Source of the DNA: Leptolinea sp. UBA5203
GTDB taxonomy: Bacteria > Chloroflexota > Anaerolineae > Anaerolineales > Anaerolineaceae
Direction: 5' to 3'
Assembly (NCBI GenBank): GCA_002412765.1
Contig: DHVR01000015.1
Span: 34,578-98,577 of the forward strand
Length of the DNA stretch: 64,000 bases
Shown: positions 35,826-44,670 of the stretch, piece after piece
Position numbering within the stretch: the first letter of the stretch is position 1
Layout of the letters: each line of letters begins with the position of its first letter
Notes under the pieces: model-generated
What the model was told of the DNA's origin: nothing
The model's input: the letters and a program-made list of their open reading frames with translations, nothing else
Database searches by the model: none
Translations under genes and position numbers: made by a program

Positions 35826-36818
35826 TTAACTATTTCCAGCTTTCTCAATATCACATAGCCAAGCCGTTAAGACATTCATTTCTTCTGATTTGACAATTTC
35901 TTGCCTGCTTAATTCATCGTAAACACGATACAGGTTTTCAACAAGGGTGAAATTCTTAGATATTGTGTTACACGTTATTTCAAAAACACTTTCACCAAAT
36001 TTATACATGGGTATTTCTGAAATAAAGTCCTGAAAGTAATCATGTGGATTTCTCTTTTGCACAACCGTTGCATCGGTATAACCCAAATGATAATTGTACA
36101 ACCACATAATAGGCTGGGCAATAATCCCCCTCAATATATCAGTAAATCTAAAAGTTACAAATGTTGGCAAGTACAATAATGGAAATAACTCTTTTATATA
36201 TGCAGTATTTTGAGAGTTTGAGGGACTTACTGTCCCTTTACCTAAGACGATTGGGCCTTGTTCTTTAAAATAACAGGATTGATTATTTGTGAGTCGATAA
36301 ATCGCATCAACGTCTGGATCTTCATCAGCCAGACCCTGCCAAATCCCTACTTTTAGACCTTTTTTCAATTGATTTTCAGAGAAATCGTACTTGCTATTGA
36401 TCTTATCCAATGGCAAACCTCTCGGCCAAATTTTCATATCCGTATAATACTCATAGATGTTGATAAAGCCATTTCCTTCTGAGGTTTGAAGGAATTCCCC
36501 ATCAAATGCAGGAAATTTCCACCCCGGCTTGGGGATATTATCATCATCTGTATCAATAATTACTTGTGCTTGATTCTCAATACAGTATAGATAACCCATC
36601 ATTTTCCGACAGTAATGATTGTATGGTAAGACCTTATACAAAGATGTACCAATCTCACGTTGCCTTGAAATTGAGAGATAATCTACATTCTCACAATACC
36701 AATCGCTGGGTGTTTTTTTATCTCCAACAACGATGACTTTATAGTCCATCAGTTTTGAAAATTCGCGAACCGATTCGGTGGCTTGATTAATTGACGTAAT
36801 AACAATATATTGTTGCAT
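35826..36818 (-). CDS. STELLO (DUF288)-like glycosyltransferase
   Basis: A 330-aa protein from the ATG at 36818. The N-terminal segment YIVITSINQATESVREF, the VVGDKKTPSDW loop, SLYKVLPYNHYCRKMMGYLY and VIIDTDDDNIP (DxDDD acidic cluster) match the STELLO/DUF288 family, known from plant Golgi proteins and scattered bacteria. The chosen start overlaps the upstream stop (TAATG); GGAAG lies ahead of it. A glycosyltransferase role is likely from the acidic cluster and locus; the reaction of bacterial members is not known to me. Confidence 0.7.
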   Translation of the reverse strand: MQQYIVITSINQATESVREFSKLMDYKVIVVGDKKTPSDWYCENVDYLSISRQREIGTSLYKVLPYNHYCRKMMGYLYCIENQAQVIIDTDDDNIPKPGWKFPAFDGEFLQTSEGNGFINIYEYYTDMKIWPRGLPLDKINSKYDFSENQLKKGLKVGIWQGLADEDPDVDAIYRLTNNQSCYFKEQGPIVLGKGTVSPSNSQNTAYIKELFPLLYLPTFVTFRFTDILRGIIAQPIMWLYNYHLGYTDATVVQKRNPHDYFQDFISEIPMYKFGESVFEITCNTISKNFTLVENLYRVYDELSRQEIVKSEEMNVLTAWLCDIEKAGNS

Positions 36819-37747
36819 TACCACTTCCATTTAGATAATTTTATGGGATGCAAGTAAAGATAATTTGAGGGAAATCCTGATAATAATGATTCCAATGAAT
36901 ACCCATATTTATTTAATTCATCAAAATCTTGTTCAACCCACAAAGCTTTACCATTCAATAGTAATTTGTCTTCATGAATTATTTCACTTGCAGTTAAAAT
37001 GAGTGATGTCGGTATTGCTAATTCCGCGAATAAATCGGTTGCCGCAAAAATCCCACACAATTGGCAAAATTTCTTAATATTATTCTTAGAAACAATAAAT
37101 ATGTCGGAATATCCCCCAATAAGAGGATAAGACAATTGATATTGCTTACCTAATAAATTTTGTATTTTAAATCCCAACCATTTTAGTTGATTAATAATTG
37201 TGCGTGGATAAAAAAAACTATTTAGTCCAACAGATTCTCTTTGGTGAATCTGATTAAACTTCAAAGATCCAATTTCAAGTTTGAATGCATGAAACTTTTG
37301 AAGTGCCTCATTATATGAAGGTAGCTCAGATTTAACTTCTACTCCAGGTTTTTCTGTTCGATAGTCATATGCTTCTCTAACTCGTCTCCAATAAGATTCT
37401 CGTTTATGTAGTGAAATAAAGCTGGATACAAAACAAGTATCAGCATTTAATTGAAAATGCTCAGAGCAATTTGCTTCATTAATTATTGGATTAAGGATCA
37501 AGTCATCTGCGATAAAGAAATAATGTGTGAACTCCTCAGAAAAAAAATGCTCCAATCCCTGGGCAATATAGCCTTGAAAATAATATGAGTTTCCATAAAC
37601 AGATATGACATTCGATTTGTTACCATCATAAAATGGCATCAAATGAAAAATATGCGAAAACCGATCATTATAAATTTTTTCAATTCTATCTATATTTTGA
37701 TCAAATCGATGGTTATAAATGATGACTAATACTACTTTGTAATTCAA
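36818..37747 (-). CDS. Putative glycosyltransferase, unknown family
   Basis: A 309-aa soluble protein, not confidently recognised. It opens YKVVLVIIYNHRFDQNIDRI and has THYFFIADDLILNPIIN, a hydrophobic strand followed by an Asp-Asp pair that resembles a GT-A metal site, then YPLIGGYSDIFIVSKNNIKKF. It is translationally coupled to the STELLO-like gene (TAATG), so the two probably act together. AT-rich. It could be a GT-A enzyme or a partner subunit. Confidence 0.5.
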   Translation of the reverse strand: MNYKVVLVIIYNHRFDQNIDRIEKIYNDRFSHIFHLMPFYDGNKSNVISVYGNSYYFQGYIAQGLEHFFSEEFTHYFFIADDLILNPIINEANCSEHFQLNADTCFVSSFISLHKRESYWRRVREAYDYRTEKPGVEVKSELPSYNEALQKFHAFKLEIGSLKFNQIHQRESVGLNSFFYPRTIINQLKWLGFKIQNLLGKQYQLSYPLIGGYSDIFIVSKNNIKKFCQLCGIFAATDLFAELAIPTSLILTASEIIHEDKLLLNGKALWVEQDFDELNKYGYSLESLLSGFPSNYLYLHPIKLSKWKW

Positions 37748-37846
37748 TATGACCTCACATCCTTAGTTTTGGATAATTACTATAAATAAGACGATCAACA
37801 ATTCCCACTTTTTGAGATCATACTTTTATGAGTTTTTCTCTGGTTT

Positions 37847-38770
37847 TTATATTCTGATCCATTCTTTTGGGCAAGGGTTATCTAAACTATTAGAAATCCA
37901 TATCTTTGGTGTTATCACTACTTTTTCTTGAAACTTATTTAGCCAGGCAGCCCACCAGCTAAATGAGCTATTGGCTATGATCTGATGTTTACATTTACTC
38001 ATTAGAATTAATTCTTCAGCGTCGTTTCGAGTATTATTGGAGACAACATAAAACCTAAATGGAAAATCAAAATTATCTTTACACCAAGCTGGATCATCGG
38101 AAAATAAATAAAATACCGGATCAGAGACATTTTTTATTATTTGCTCAATTGCCTTTTTGTAATATTCAAGAGAAAGTAAGCCATGGTAGGCTTGTGTTGA
38201 TGCTGAACTTGCATAATCCCCACGACGAATATGAATTGCAACTGAATTTTCTATTTTCATTTGGTTGATCAACTGCCTATCCCTCGAACAATTTTCAATC
38301 TTTAATGTAAATTGTTGCAGAAGAAGTTCCTTGATTTCATAAAAATATAACTCATTTTGCCAATAACCATTAAGATAGAAGATATCGCTTTGATTATTAA
38401 ATAAATCAGGGGTATATTTAAAATTCATTTGTTCATTGACAATGTAATATTTCTTATACTTTATGCTATAAACCAATCTTTTAAACCACAGATCTGGCAA
38501 TCGGAATGAATTGTGAATCGATAATGAAGTTTGAGTAAGTAACAAATAGTCATTAAATTTTTTTAATTCTGACTGGGAAATATCTTGGTAGTCGATCTTA
38601 AATTTATCAAGCGACAACTTCCGAACAGCATGGGGTAGGTTCGCAGATTCACTCGAGAACCATAACAAATCAAAGACTAAGCTGGTATGGTACTTTTCTG
38701 CCAGTGTACGTCCACAGGCATATTGAAACATCTGATTTCCTAAGCCTCCAAAAAGTTTTACAATAACCAT
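37847..38770 (-). CDS. Alpha-1,2-fucosyltransferase (GT11)
   Basis: A 307-aa GT11 enzyme that would transfer fucose (or a similar 6-deoxyhexose) from GDP-sugar. VIVKLFGGLGNQMFQYACG at the N-terminus and VAIHIRRGDYASS near residue 175 are the diagnostic motifs; HxRRGDY binds the donor. IIANSSFSWWAAWLN near the C-terminus is the third family motif. No GDP-fucose synthesis genes occur in the window. AT-rich. Confidence 0.9.
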   Translation of the reverse strand: MVIVKLFGGLGNQMFQYACGRTLAEKYHTSLVFDLLWFSSESANLPHAVRKLSLDKFKIDYQDISQSELKKFNDYLLLTQTSLSIHNSFRLPDLWFKRLVYSIKYKKYYIVNEQMNFKYTPDLFNNQSDIFYLNGYWQNELYFYEIKELLLQQFTLKIENCSRDRQLINQMKIENSVAIHIRRGDYASSASTQAYHGLLSLEYYKKAIEQIIKNVSDPVFYLFSDDPAWCKDNFDFPFRFYVVSNNTRNDAEELILMSKCKHQIIANSSFSWWAAWLNKFQEKVVITPKIWISNSLDNPCPKEWIRI

Positions 38771-39034
38771 CAGTTATCATTATGGCAAACAAACCGTATC
38801 ATGTCGTTCGTTTATACCAATTACCTCACTTCTTCAATTTAAATTCAGATTATTATTTCTAAATTGTACATATATAAAAAATTACGGAAATATAAATAAC
38901 AAAACGCTGTGAAAAAGAAACAAAATCAACAATTCGTATTGCAATGTAAATATGACATACTTTAGGTGCCCATTAGTATTGATTGATTAATAATATTCAA
39001 CTTTTTTAATATAATATATTCCATTTTCATAATT

Positions 39035-39793
39035 TTACATTTTGCGAAAATGGTACAGGCCACATGCATATTTTTGAGTCTGAAAATCTTCAGGATTAAC
39101 ATTCCGCATTAAATGTCCATTATCTGGAACACATGCAAATTCAATTAACTTAAGGTTGTTAAAATATTGAATAATAGAAATTGGATTGTAAATTCTATGG
39201 GCATTAAAACAAATTCTTGCCTCACCTATCGGTACAACAATATACAAATTTCCGTGTTTTGCCAGTACTCGAATAAGCTCCTTGATTGCTTTAATATCAC
39301 CATTTGGATCAAGTGGATCCCCATATCGACCTAAACCAATATGTTCAATTACGTGCATGCATGATAGTGAATTAATTGAATTATCGATAAAATCCAAGTT
39401 CAGTAAATCAGCTTTTTTTGATTGAAACTGTGACAGATTGATATCTACTGGACGATAATCATAAAATGCTATAGGGACAAATGCTGAGGCAATCGTATTA
39501 AAACGCAAGCAAGATGAAATATCAATATGCATTTGGACAGGAAATTCTGCCAATTTACGTGCAGCCCAGGCAGTATGATAAACATAATGACGATCAAATT
39601 TTGTGTCTTCTGAATCTTCATTGATGATCATATATCGATTTTCCCAGGCTAGTATTAAATCGCTTCTGCCCGTATTTTTGAAAAGCTGAAAAAATCGATT
39701 GTATTCCTTCAAATACTTACTCTTCATAACAACAGTATTTGCTTTGTTATGCAAATATTGTTTTAATTTTCTAACTAGATTGATTATTTTCAT
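39035..39793 (-). CDS. DUF268 / methyltransferase-like protein
   Basis: A 252-aa protein from the ATG at 39793 (AAGG eight bases upstream; the frame opens at 39856). LSCMHVIEHIGLGRYGDPLD, then AIKELIRVLAKHGNLYIVVP and CFNAHRIYN match DUF268, which has a methyltransferase-like fold with the HVIEH motif at the place of the acidic loop. A cofactor glycine motif is not obvious, so activity is uncertain. Flanking spacers (38771-39034 and 39857-40023) are AT-rich and show nothing else. Confidence 0.65.
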   Translation of the reverse strand: MKIINLVRKLKQYLHNKANTVVMKSKYLKEYNRFFQLFKNTGRSDLILAWENRYMIINEDSEDTKFDRHYVYHTAWAARKLAEFPVQMHIDISSCLRFNTIASAFVPIAFYDYRPVDINLSQFQSKKADLLNLDFIDNSINSLSCMHVIEHIGLGRYGDPLDPNGDIKAIKELIRVLAKHGNLYIVVPIGEARICFNAHRIYNPISIIQYFNNLKLIEFACVPDNGHLMRNVNPEDFQTQKYACGLYHFRKM

Positions 39794-40023
39794 AGAAGAT
39801 ACCTTAGTAATTATTTTTTCTAGATTAAAATCGTAATCTAATTTTGCTTTTATCATACTATCTTAATAATTACCTATATCTGTTATTATTTTTCATTGAT
39901 TCCAATCAAATAAACCAAATAACTATAAATCAGAACAGAATCATTTACTAAAACCCATAAGTTATGTATTTAATAAAACATAAAGATATTACTACAAATA
40001 CAAAACACATCGACAAATAACCA

Positions 40024-41280
40024 CTATAATGCGCAAATTATGCTGTCCTGATTCCCTAACAGTAATCCAGCTCCAGTGGTTCTAAATGGAGTTTCATTAA
40101 TTGAGACCTCTGATATCTCAATGGTTCCTACCCCTTGACAGTAATAGAATGTGGTCTCATGATCTGAAAGACCAACTGTAATATTCAAAATAGATGCCTT
40201 TAAAGGTATGTCGCAAATAAATTCAACTTTATATTTGCCGGGATTTAGTTTTGCAGGTTTTGACCAATAAGTTACCAATGAAATCGCCTCATTCGTAGTC
40301 AAACCTATACCTGCAATCATGTGGTTCAGAGGAGTGAAAATTTCGAATTCCAAGTATATAACCCATTTTTCCCCAATTTTAAAAACATTTCTCAAATTTC
40401 CAGACTCATCTTTTATGATTACTCTTAGTCCTTTTCCCTGCCAATGAACTTTGGTATCTTTATCAGCTAATTCGATCGTGCTAAAACCAATATTTTCGTG
40501 TCCGTTCAGATATTGATCAATGATTTGCTTTGTAGTTCCTAAACTAATCATTGATCCTTTGTTTAACAACAATACTTGCGTACATAATTTCTTAACCGCC
40601 CCCATATTATGGCTGACAAACAGCACTGTCCGCCCCTCATGAGCCACATCGCTCATTTTGCCCAGGCATTTCTTCTGGAATTCGGCATCCCCCACCGCCA
40701 GCACTTCATCCACAATTAAAATTTCCGGCTCCAGATGGGCCGCCACAGCAAAGGCCAGGCGCACATACATCCCGCTGGAGTAACGTTTTACCGGGGTATC
40801 AATGAATTTTTCCACGCCGGAAAAATCCACAATCTCATCAAACTTGCGGTTCACTTCGGCTTTGCTCATGCCCAGGATGGCGCCATTCAGGTAGAGGTTT
40901 TCCCGGCCGGTCAGCTCGGGGTGAAAACCGGTGCCTACTTCCAACAAGCTGCCAATACGGCCTTTGATCTTCACTTTGCCGGAACTTGGGGCTGTCACCT
41001 GGGAAAGAATCTTCAATAGGGTGCTTTTACCGGCGCCATTGCGGCCAATAATGCCCAGTACTTCGCCTCGCTTTACGTCAAAGCTAACATCATCCAGCGC
41101 CAGGATGGTTTGACCCAGACGGTTACCGTGATCCACCTCGCCGATTTTGGCATAAGGATCCGGTTTGTGGCGCATGCGTGCCCACCAGCGGTTTAAATCT
41201 TTTGAGAATGTTCCGGTGCCTATCACACCCAGATCATATTTTTTACTTAAATTTTCAACGGAAATAACGATATCATCCAT
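40024..41280 (-). CDS. wzt: Wzt-type ABC exporter ATPase with substrate-recognition C-terminus
   Basis: The ATPase of an ABC-2 polysaccharide exporter, 418 aa. The N-terminal domain has GIIGRNGAGKST (Walker A), GSLLEVGTGFHPELTGREN, RYSSGMYVRLAFA (signature) and ILIVDEVLAVGDAEFQKK (Walker B). From about residue 265 a Wzt-C beta-sandwich follows, which in O-antigen exporters recognises the chain terminus. Base composition changes sharply inside the gene at about 40560-40620 (residues 220-240): the ATPase half is GC-rich like wzm, the remainder AT-rich like the glycosyltransferase block. Located 21 nt behind wzm. Confidence 0.9.
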   Translation of the reverse strand: MDDIVISVENLSKKYDLGVIGTGTFSKDLNRWWARMRHKPDPYAKIGEVDHGNRLGQTILALDDVSFDVKRGEVLGIIGRNGAGKSTLLKILSQVTAPSSGKVKIKGRIGSLLEVGTGFHPELTGRENLYLNGAILGMSKAEVNRKFDEIVDFSGVEKFIDTPVKRYSSGMYVRLAFAVAAHLEPEILIVDEVLAVGDAEFQKKCLGKMSDVAHEGRTVLFVSHNMGAVKKLCTQVLLLNKGSMISLGTTKQIIDQYLNGHENIGFSTIELADKDTKVHWQGKGLRVIIKDESGNLRNVFKIGEKWVIYLEFEIFTPLNHMIAGIGLTTNEAISLVTYWSKPAKLNPGKYKVEFICDIPLKASILNITVGLSDHETTFYYCQGVGTIEISEVSINETPFRTTGAGLLLGNQDSIICAL

Positions 41281-41301
41281 GCAGGTTTCCTAGGGGTTGG
41301 A

Positions 41302-42150
41302 TCAAACGGTATCCATAAAGGTGGTTTCCACGCGATTGAAGATCAATACACCCAGCAGCAAAACGACCATCATCACCAGGAAGCTATATCCCAAATATAG
41401 CCAACTAAAGGAGCCTGCGCCTAAAAAGGCAAAACGGAAGGCTTCTACAATCGGCGTAATGGGATTAATCAGAATGATCCAGCGAAATCTCTCGGGGATG
41501 GAAGAGACCGGGTAAATAATCGGGGTAGCATACATCCACAACTGCACGCCAAATTGAATTAGAAAGCGCAGGTCGCGGTACTTGGTGGTCAGGGAGGAGA
41601 TGATGATGCCAAAGCCCAGTCCCAGGCCGGCCATCAAGAGCAATAACAACGGCAGCACCAGCACAGCCCAGGAAGGCTGCACATCTGTACCGGCCAGGAC
41701 AAAATACAGCAGGAAGGCCAGAAACAGCAGGAATTGGATGGAAAAGGTAATCAAATTGGAAAGCAGGGTGGAGATGGGCATCACCAGTCGGGGAAAATAT
41801 ACCTTGCCAAAAATATTGGCGTTGGCAATAAAGGTATCCGAAGTCTTATGCAGACATTCCGCAAAGTAACCCCAAATGACCGTACCGGAAAGATAAAACA
41901 AAAATTGGGGCAATCCGTCGGTTGGTAAAGCGGCAATATTGCCAAAAATTACCGTGAAAGTCAGGGTAGTTAAGAGGGGTTGAATGAGAAACCAGAGCGG
42001 TCCCAGGATGGTTTGCTTATAGTAGGAGACAAAATCCCGGCGTACGAACAACAAAACCAGATCGCGATAGCGCCAGACCTGATTTAAGCGTAAGTCCCAC
42101 CATGCCCGTTTTGGTTCAAGGATTAAGTCCCAATGTTGAATTTCACTCAT
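41302..42150 (-). CDS. wzm: Wzm-type ABC-2 polysaccharide export permease
   Basis: The membrane subunit of the exporter, 282 aa from the ATG at 42150, which opens MSEIQHWDLILEPKRAWWD, the common start of this family; the longer frame from 42219 is rejected. Six helices; the cytoplasmic coupling region RRDFVSYYKQTILGPLWF and the C-terminal AFLGAGSFSWLYLGYSF are typical. With Wzt it moves polyprenyl-linked chains across the membrane. It is the first gene of the minus-strand polysaccharide locus. Confidence 0.9.
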   Translation of the reverse strand: MSEIQHWDLILEPKRAWWDLRLNQVWRYRDLVLLFVRRDFVSYYKQTILGPLWFLIQPLLTTLTFTVIFGNIAALPTDGLPQFLFYLSGTVIWGYFAECLHKTSDTFIANANIFGKVYFPRLVMPISTLLSNLITFSIQFLLFLAFLLYFVLAGTDVQPSWAVLVLPLLLLLMAGLGLGFGIIISSLTTKYRDLRFLIQFGVQLWMYATPIIYPVSSIPERFRWIILINPITPIVEAFRFAFLGAGSFSWLYLGYSFLVMMVVLLLGVLIFNRVETTFMDTV

Positions 42151-42264
42151 GATCAGCCTGTTGAATCTCGGATTTTGATAAATATTCCAGGAGCATTGAT
42201 TAATAATTAATCGATTCATTTTACCACGGATCGTTCACTCAATGACCAACTAAGCTGTTGAATG

Positions 42265-42300
42265 AAAAAAGCCAGCCCGCCCCGTGATGGGCGAGCTGGC
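42265..42300 (-). terminator. Strong terminator behind the lipoprotein gene
   Basis: GCCAGCTCGCCC and GGGCGGGCTGGC pair (one G-T mismatch) over a six-base loop, followed on the minus strand by TTTTTT at 42270-42265. It ends the signalling operon and separates it from wzm. Confidence 0.9.
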
Positions 42301-42324
42301 CTGGTTTATAGATCGAACAGAAAC

Positions 42325-43374
42325 CTAATCCACCACCACCACTTCGTGATCATAAGCCTTGCAACCATACACCGACAGAGTGAAAGTATCCTTGCCTTTC
42401 GCCTTTATCGTACTGCCATCCGAGAAAGTCCAGTTGGCGTCCACCAATTTATCGTTGGCATCATAGGTACTGACGGTAATGGATGCAAATCCAATTTCTT
42501 CAGAGGTCAGGTTTTCAACTGTCCCGGTAAAGGTGCAGTTGTTCCCCTCTCGGGTGGCTTTATAATTCACAAGACGAACTTCGGGTACAGGGGCTTCTCC
42601 AGGGCTGCCGCGAACCTGCAGGAAGTAATCCGTGGAATCTTTCCAGTTATCGCTGAAATACATTTTGAATGGCGCTTTCTCCCCAGGGGCAATATTATCC
42701 ACCATGGTGTAAGCTGTGGTTGCATTCATGATTTGTCCACTCTCATCGGATAGACTGCCGGCAACATACACCCATTGGGCGTTCTGATCGGAGTTATTGG
42801 CTATCTCCCCCAGGATGGTCAATGAATAATCATCCGAGAAGGAGGTGTGATAGACAATTTCCAAGTCCATTGGATCGGCATCCTCCGGTTCATACCAATC
42901 GTTAACCACAAATTCATAATGGTCAAACTCTCCCCAACTATCGGATGAGGTCACAAAAGGCGAGGTGTCATCCGGGTAAAGCGGAGAAAGCAAAGGAGAA
43001 ATGCTCACAGTGGAAATTATCTGATTATTGGCATCATAAAGGATCATGGAAACATCCACATAACTGAGCGTTTTGCCTGAATTATTCTTGACTTCCCCAA
43101 CAACATACTCCCAGTCATTGGAGGTAAAGCGGTTGGTGTTCAGAAATTCAAGCTCGCCTGTTCCAGTCACAACAGGGGTTGCTTGTGAACTGGATGAGGA
43201 ACCCTGAATTTGCGGGTCCTTGGTTCGTGGCGTCATGGTGGCTTCTATGGATTCAGAGGTAGCTTCCCCATTCTCCGGGATAAAATCCTTCAACCCCGGC
43301 GCCCCACATGTGCAGGATAGAGTGAATAATATTAGTAGGGGCAATATAAAATATCTTTTCTTCTTCTCATGCAT
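42325..43374 (-). CDS. Lipoprotein with FxLYD-type beta-sandwich domains
   Basis: A 349-aa lipoprotein: lipobox LFTLSC near residue 21, then a Ser/Thr/Glu-rich linker to about 70. Three similar beta-sandwich units follow, each with the pattern GEVKNNSGKTLSYVDVSMIL / GEIANNSDQNAQWVYVAGSL / GTVENLTSEEIGFASITVST, the FxLYD-like repeat. Such repeats are extracellular and probably mediate protein or polymer contacts. It lies 86 nt behind the Gly-nucleophile hydrolase and ends at the strong terminator, so it may be the last gene of that operon. Confidence 0.8.
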   Translation of the reverse strand: MHEKKKRYFILPLLILFTLSCTCGAPGLKDFIPENGEATSESIEATMTPRTKDPQIQGSSSSSQATPVVTGTGELEFLNTNRFTSNDWEYVVGEVKNNSGKTLSYVDVSMILYDANNQIISTVSISPLLSPLYPDDTSPFVTSSDSWGEFDHYEFVVNDWYEPEDADPMDLEIVYHTSFSDDYSLTILGEIANNSDQNAQWVYVAGSLSDESGQIMNATTAYTMVDNIAPGEKAPFKMYFSDNWKDSTDYFLQVRGSPGEAPVPEVRLVNYKATREGNNCTFTGTVENLTSEEIGFASITVSTYDANDKLVDANWTFSDGSTIKAKGKDTFTLSVYGCKAYDHEVVVVD

Positions 43375-43460
43375 TTTTCACACTCCCAATGAACACTAGT
43401 TGGTAACAATCGGATAACTCATTATCAATCAAATTAATTGTTCATTTTATAGAGATCAAT

Positions 43461-44252
43461 CTAACGCACGCGCCGTATCCACTTGTCCTTAATACTTAAA
43501 GTTCGCGGGCTGACATCAGGTTCGAGCATCAGAAATTCGACTAACAATCGTGAAAACTTGCTGGTATCCTCTAACATGGGGTAATGTCCCCCGCCCTCGA
43601 TTAAGATGCCATGCATATGATCGGGTAAAATCAAAAATCGGCGTTCCGAAGGGCTGGTGATGGCCAGGTCCGCTATTCCGTGAAGGAACAGGCTTCTGTG
43701 CTGACCCGCTTTCCACAAATTTTGCAGATCCATGTCTTTTACTTCTTGGAGCGAAACTCGCATGGCCTGTAAATCTGTTTTATGAATTTCTTCCATCACC
43801 AGATGGGCATCCACATCCTTCTCCATCGACCAGGTAGCTAACTCAAATGGCGTATCAATAAATAGTTTTTCATGTAAGCAAGAATCAGACATCGGACAGG
43901 ACACCAGAAAAAGACGGTCAACTCGATGAAAATTCTGCTTGGCAAAATTCAAGGCCAAAACAGCCCCAAATCCATGTCCGACGATGACCACTTTCTCTAG
44001 ATTTAGATGATTTAAGAATTTCAGGATTAATTTTGTTTGATCCTGCAGCGTATAAGTGCGTTTATTTCTTGCGGAATCTCCAAACCCCCAAAGATCAAGC
44101 GCAATGGCCTTGTAATTAAGTGAAGCAACGCTCTGCATGGTTGGCATCCAGTATCGCCAGGATCCAATCCAATCATGGATAAACAAAACAGGACGTCCAT
44201 GCCCCATGATTTCATAATGGCATACTTCATTATCGAGTACCGCACCACTCAT
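43461..44252 (-). CDS. Alpha/beta hydrolase fold protein lacking the nucleophile Ser
   Basis: A 263-aa alpha/beta hydrolase, cytosolic. Oxyanion region LFIHDWIG near 24-30, LDLWGFGDS at 52-60, and the nucleophile elbow at 92-96 reads GHGFG: Gly94 stands where Ser belongs. The putative acid D195 and His223 (GGGHYPML) remain. The paralogue at 46992-47783, of equal length, has the intact GHSMGG. The protein is therefore likely a non-catalytic binding or regulatory member. AGGT precedes the ATG, which lies 2 nt behind the receiver gene stop. Confidence 0.82.
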   Translation of the reverse strand: MSGAVLDNEVCHYEIMGHGRPVLFIHDWIGSWRYWMPTMQSVASLNYKAIALDLWGFGDSARNKRTYTLQDQTKLILKFLNHLNLEKVVIVGHGFGAVLALNFAKQNFHRVDRLFLVSCPMSDSCLHEKLFIDTPFELATWSMEKDVDAHLVMEEIHKTDLQAMRVSLQEVKDMDLQNLWKAGQHRSLFLHGIADLAITSPSERRFLILPDHMHGILIEGGGHYPMLEDTSKFSRLLVEFLMLEPDVSPRTLSIKDKWIRRVR

Positions 44253-44254
44253 AG

Positions 44255-44641
44255 TTACCTACCTGTTCCAGATTCTTTGATTAGGTTAAGTATTTTTGAT
44301 ACCAGTTGGACAAAATCAAATGGTTTTTCAATCACCGTGTCCACACCCAATAAACGACTTTTTAATATTTCACTCTGTTCAACTTTTGCTGATACAAATA
44401 TTACGGGTATATGAGCAAGATTATCATGAGCATGAACTTGTTCACAAACTTCGAATCCACTCATGTGAGGCATACTGATATCTAAAATCAGGATATCCGG
44501 ATGGTGCAGGATAGTTTTCTCCAATGCATCCCGACCATCAAAAGCTTCAATCACTTTCAACTCTTGCAGTTTCAACGCCATGGAGATCAAGTTCCGAATA
44601 TCTACATCATCTTCCGCTATCAGAACAACTGGCATATCCAC
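44255..44641 (-). CDS. Single-domain response regulator
   Basis: A 128-aa CheY-like receiver. ILILDISMPHMSGFEVC holds the phospho-acceptor Asp, AEDDVDIR supplies the acidic pair, VSAKVEQ the Ser/Thr switch and VIEKPFDF the conserved Lys. There is no output domain. It follows the degenerate-GGDEF regulator by 29 nt and precedes the Gly-nucleophile hydrolase by 2 nt. No histidine kinase is in the window, so the phosphodonor is unknown. Confidence 0.92.
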   Translation of the reverse strand: MDMPVVLIAEDDVDIRNLISMALKLQELKVIEAFDGRDALEKTILHHPDILILDISMPHMSGFEVCEQVHAHDNLAHIPVIFVSAKVEQSEILKSRLLGVDTVIEKPFDFVQLVSKILNLIKESGTGR

Positions 44642-44670
44642 TTCCTGATATTTATATGATAAGCGAATCC

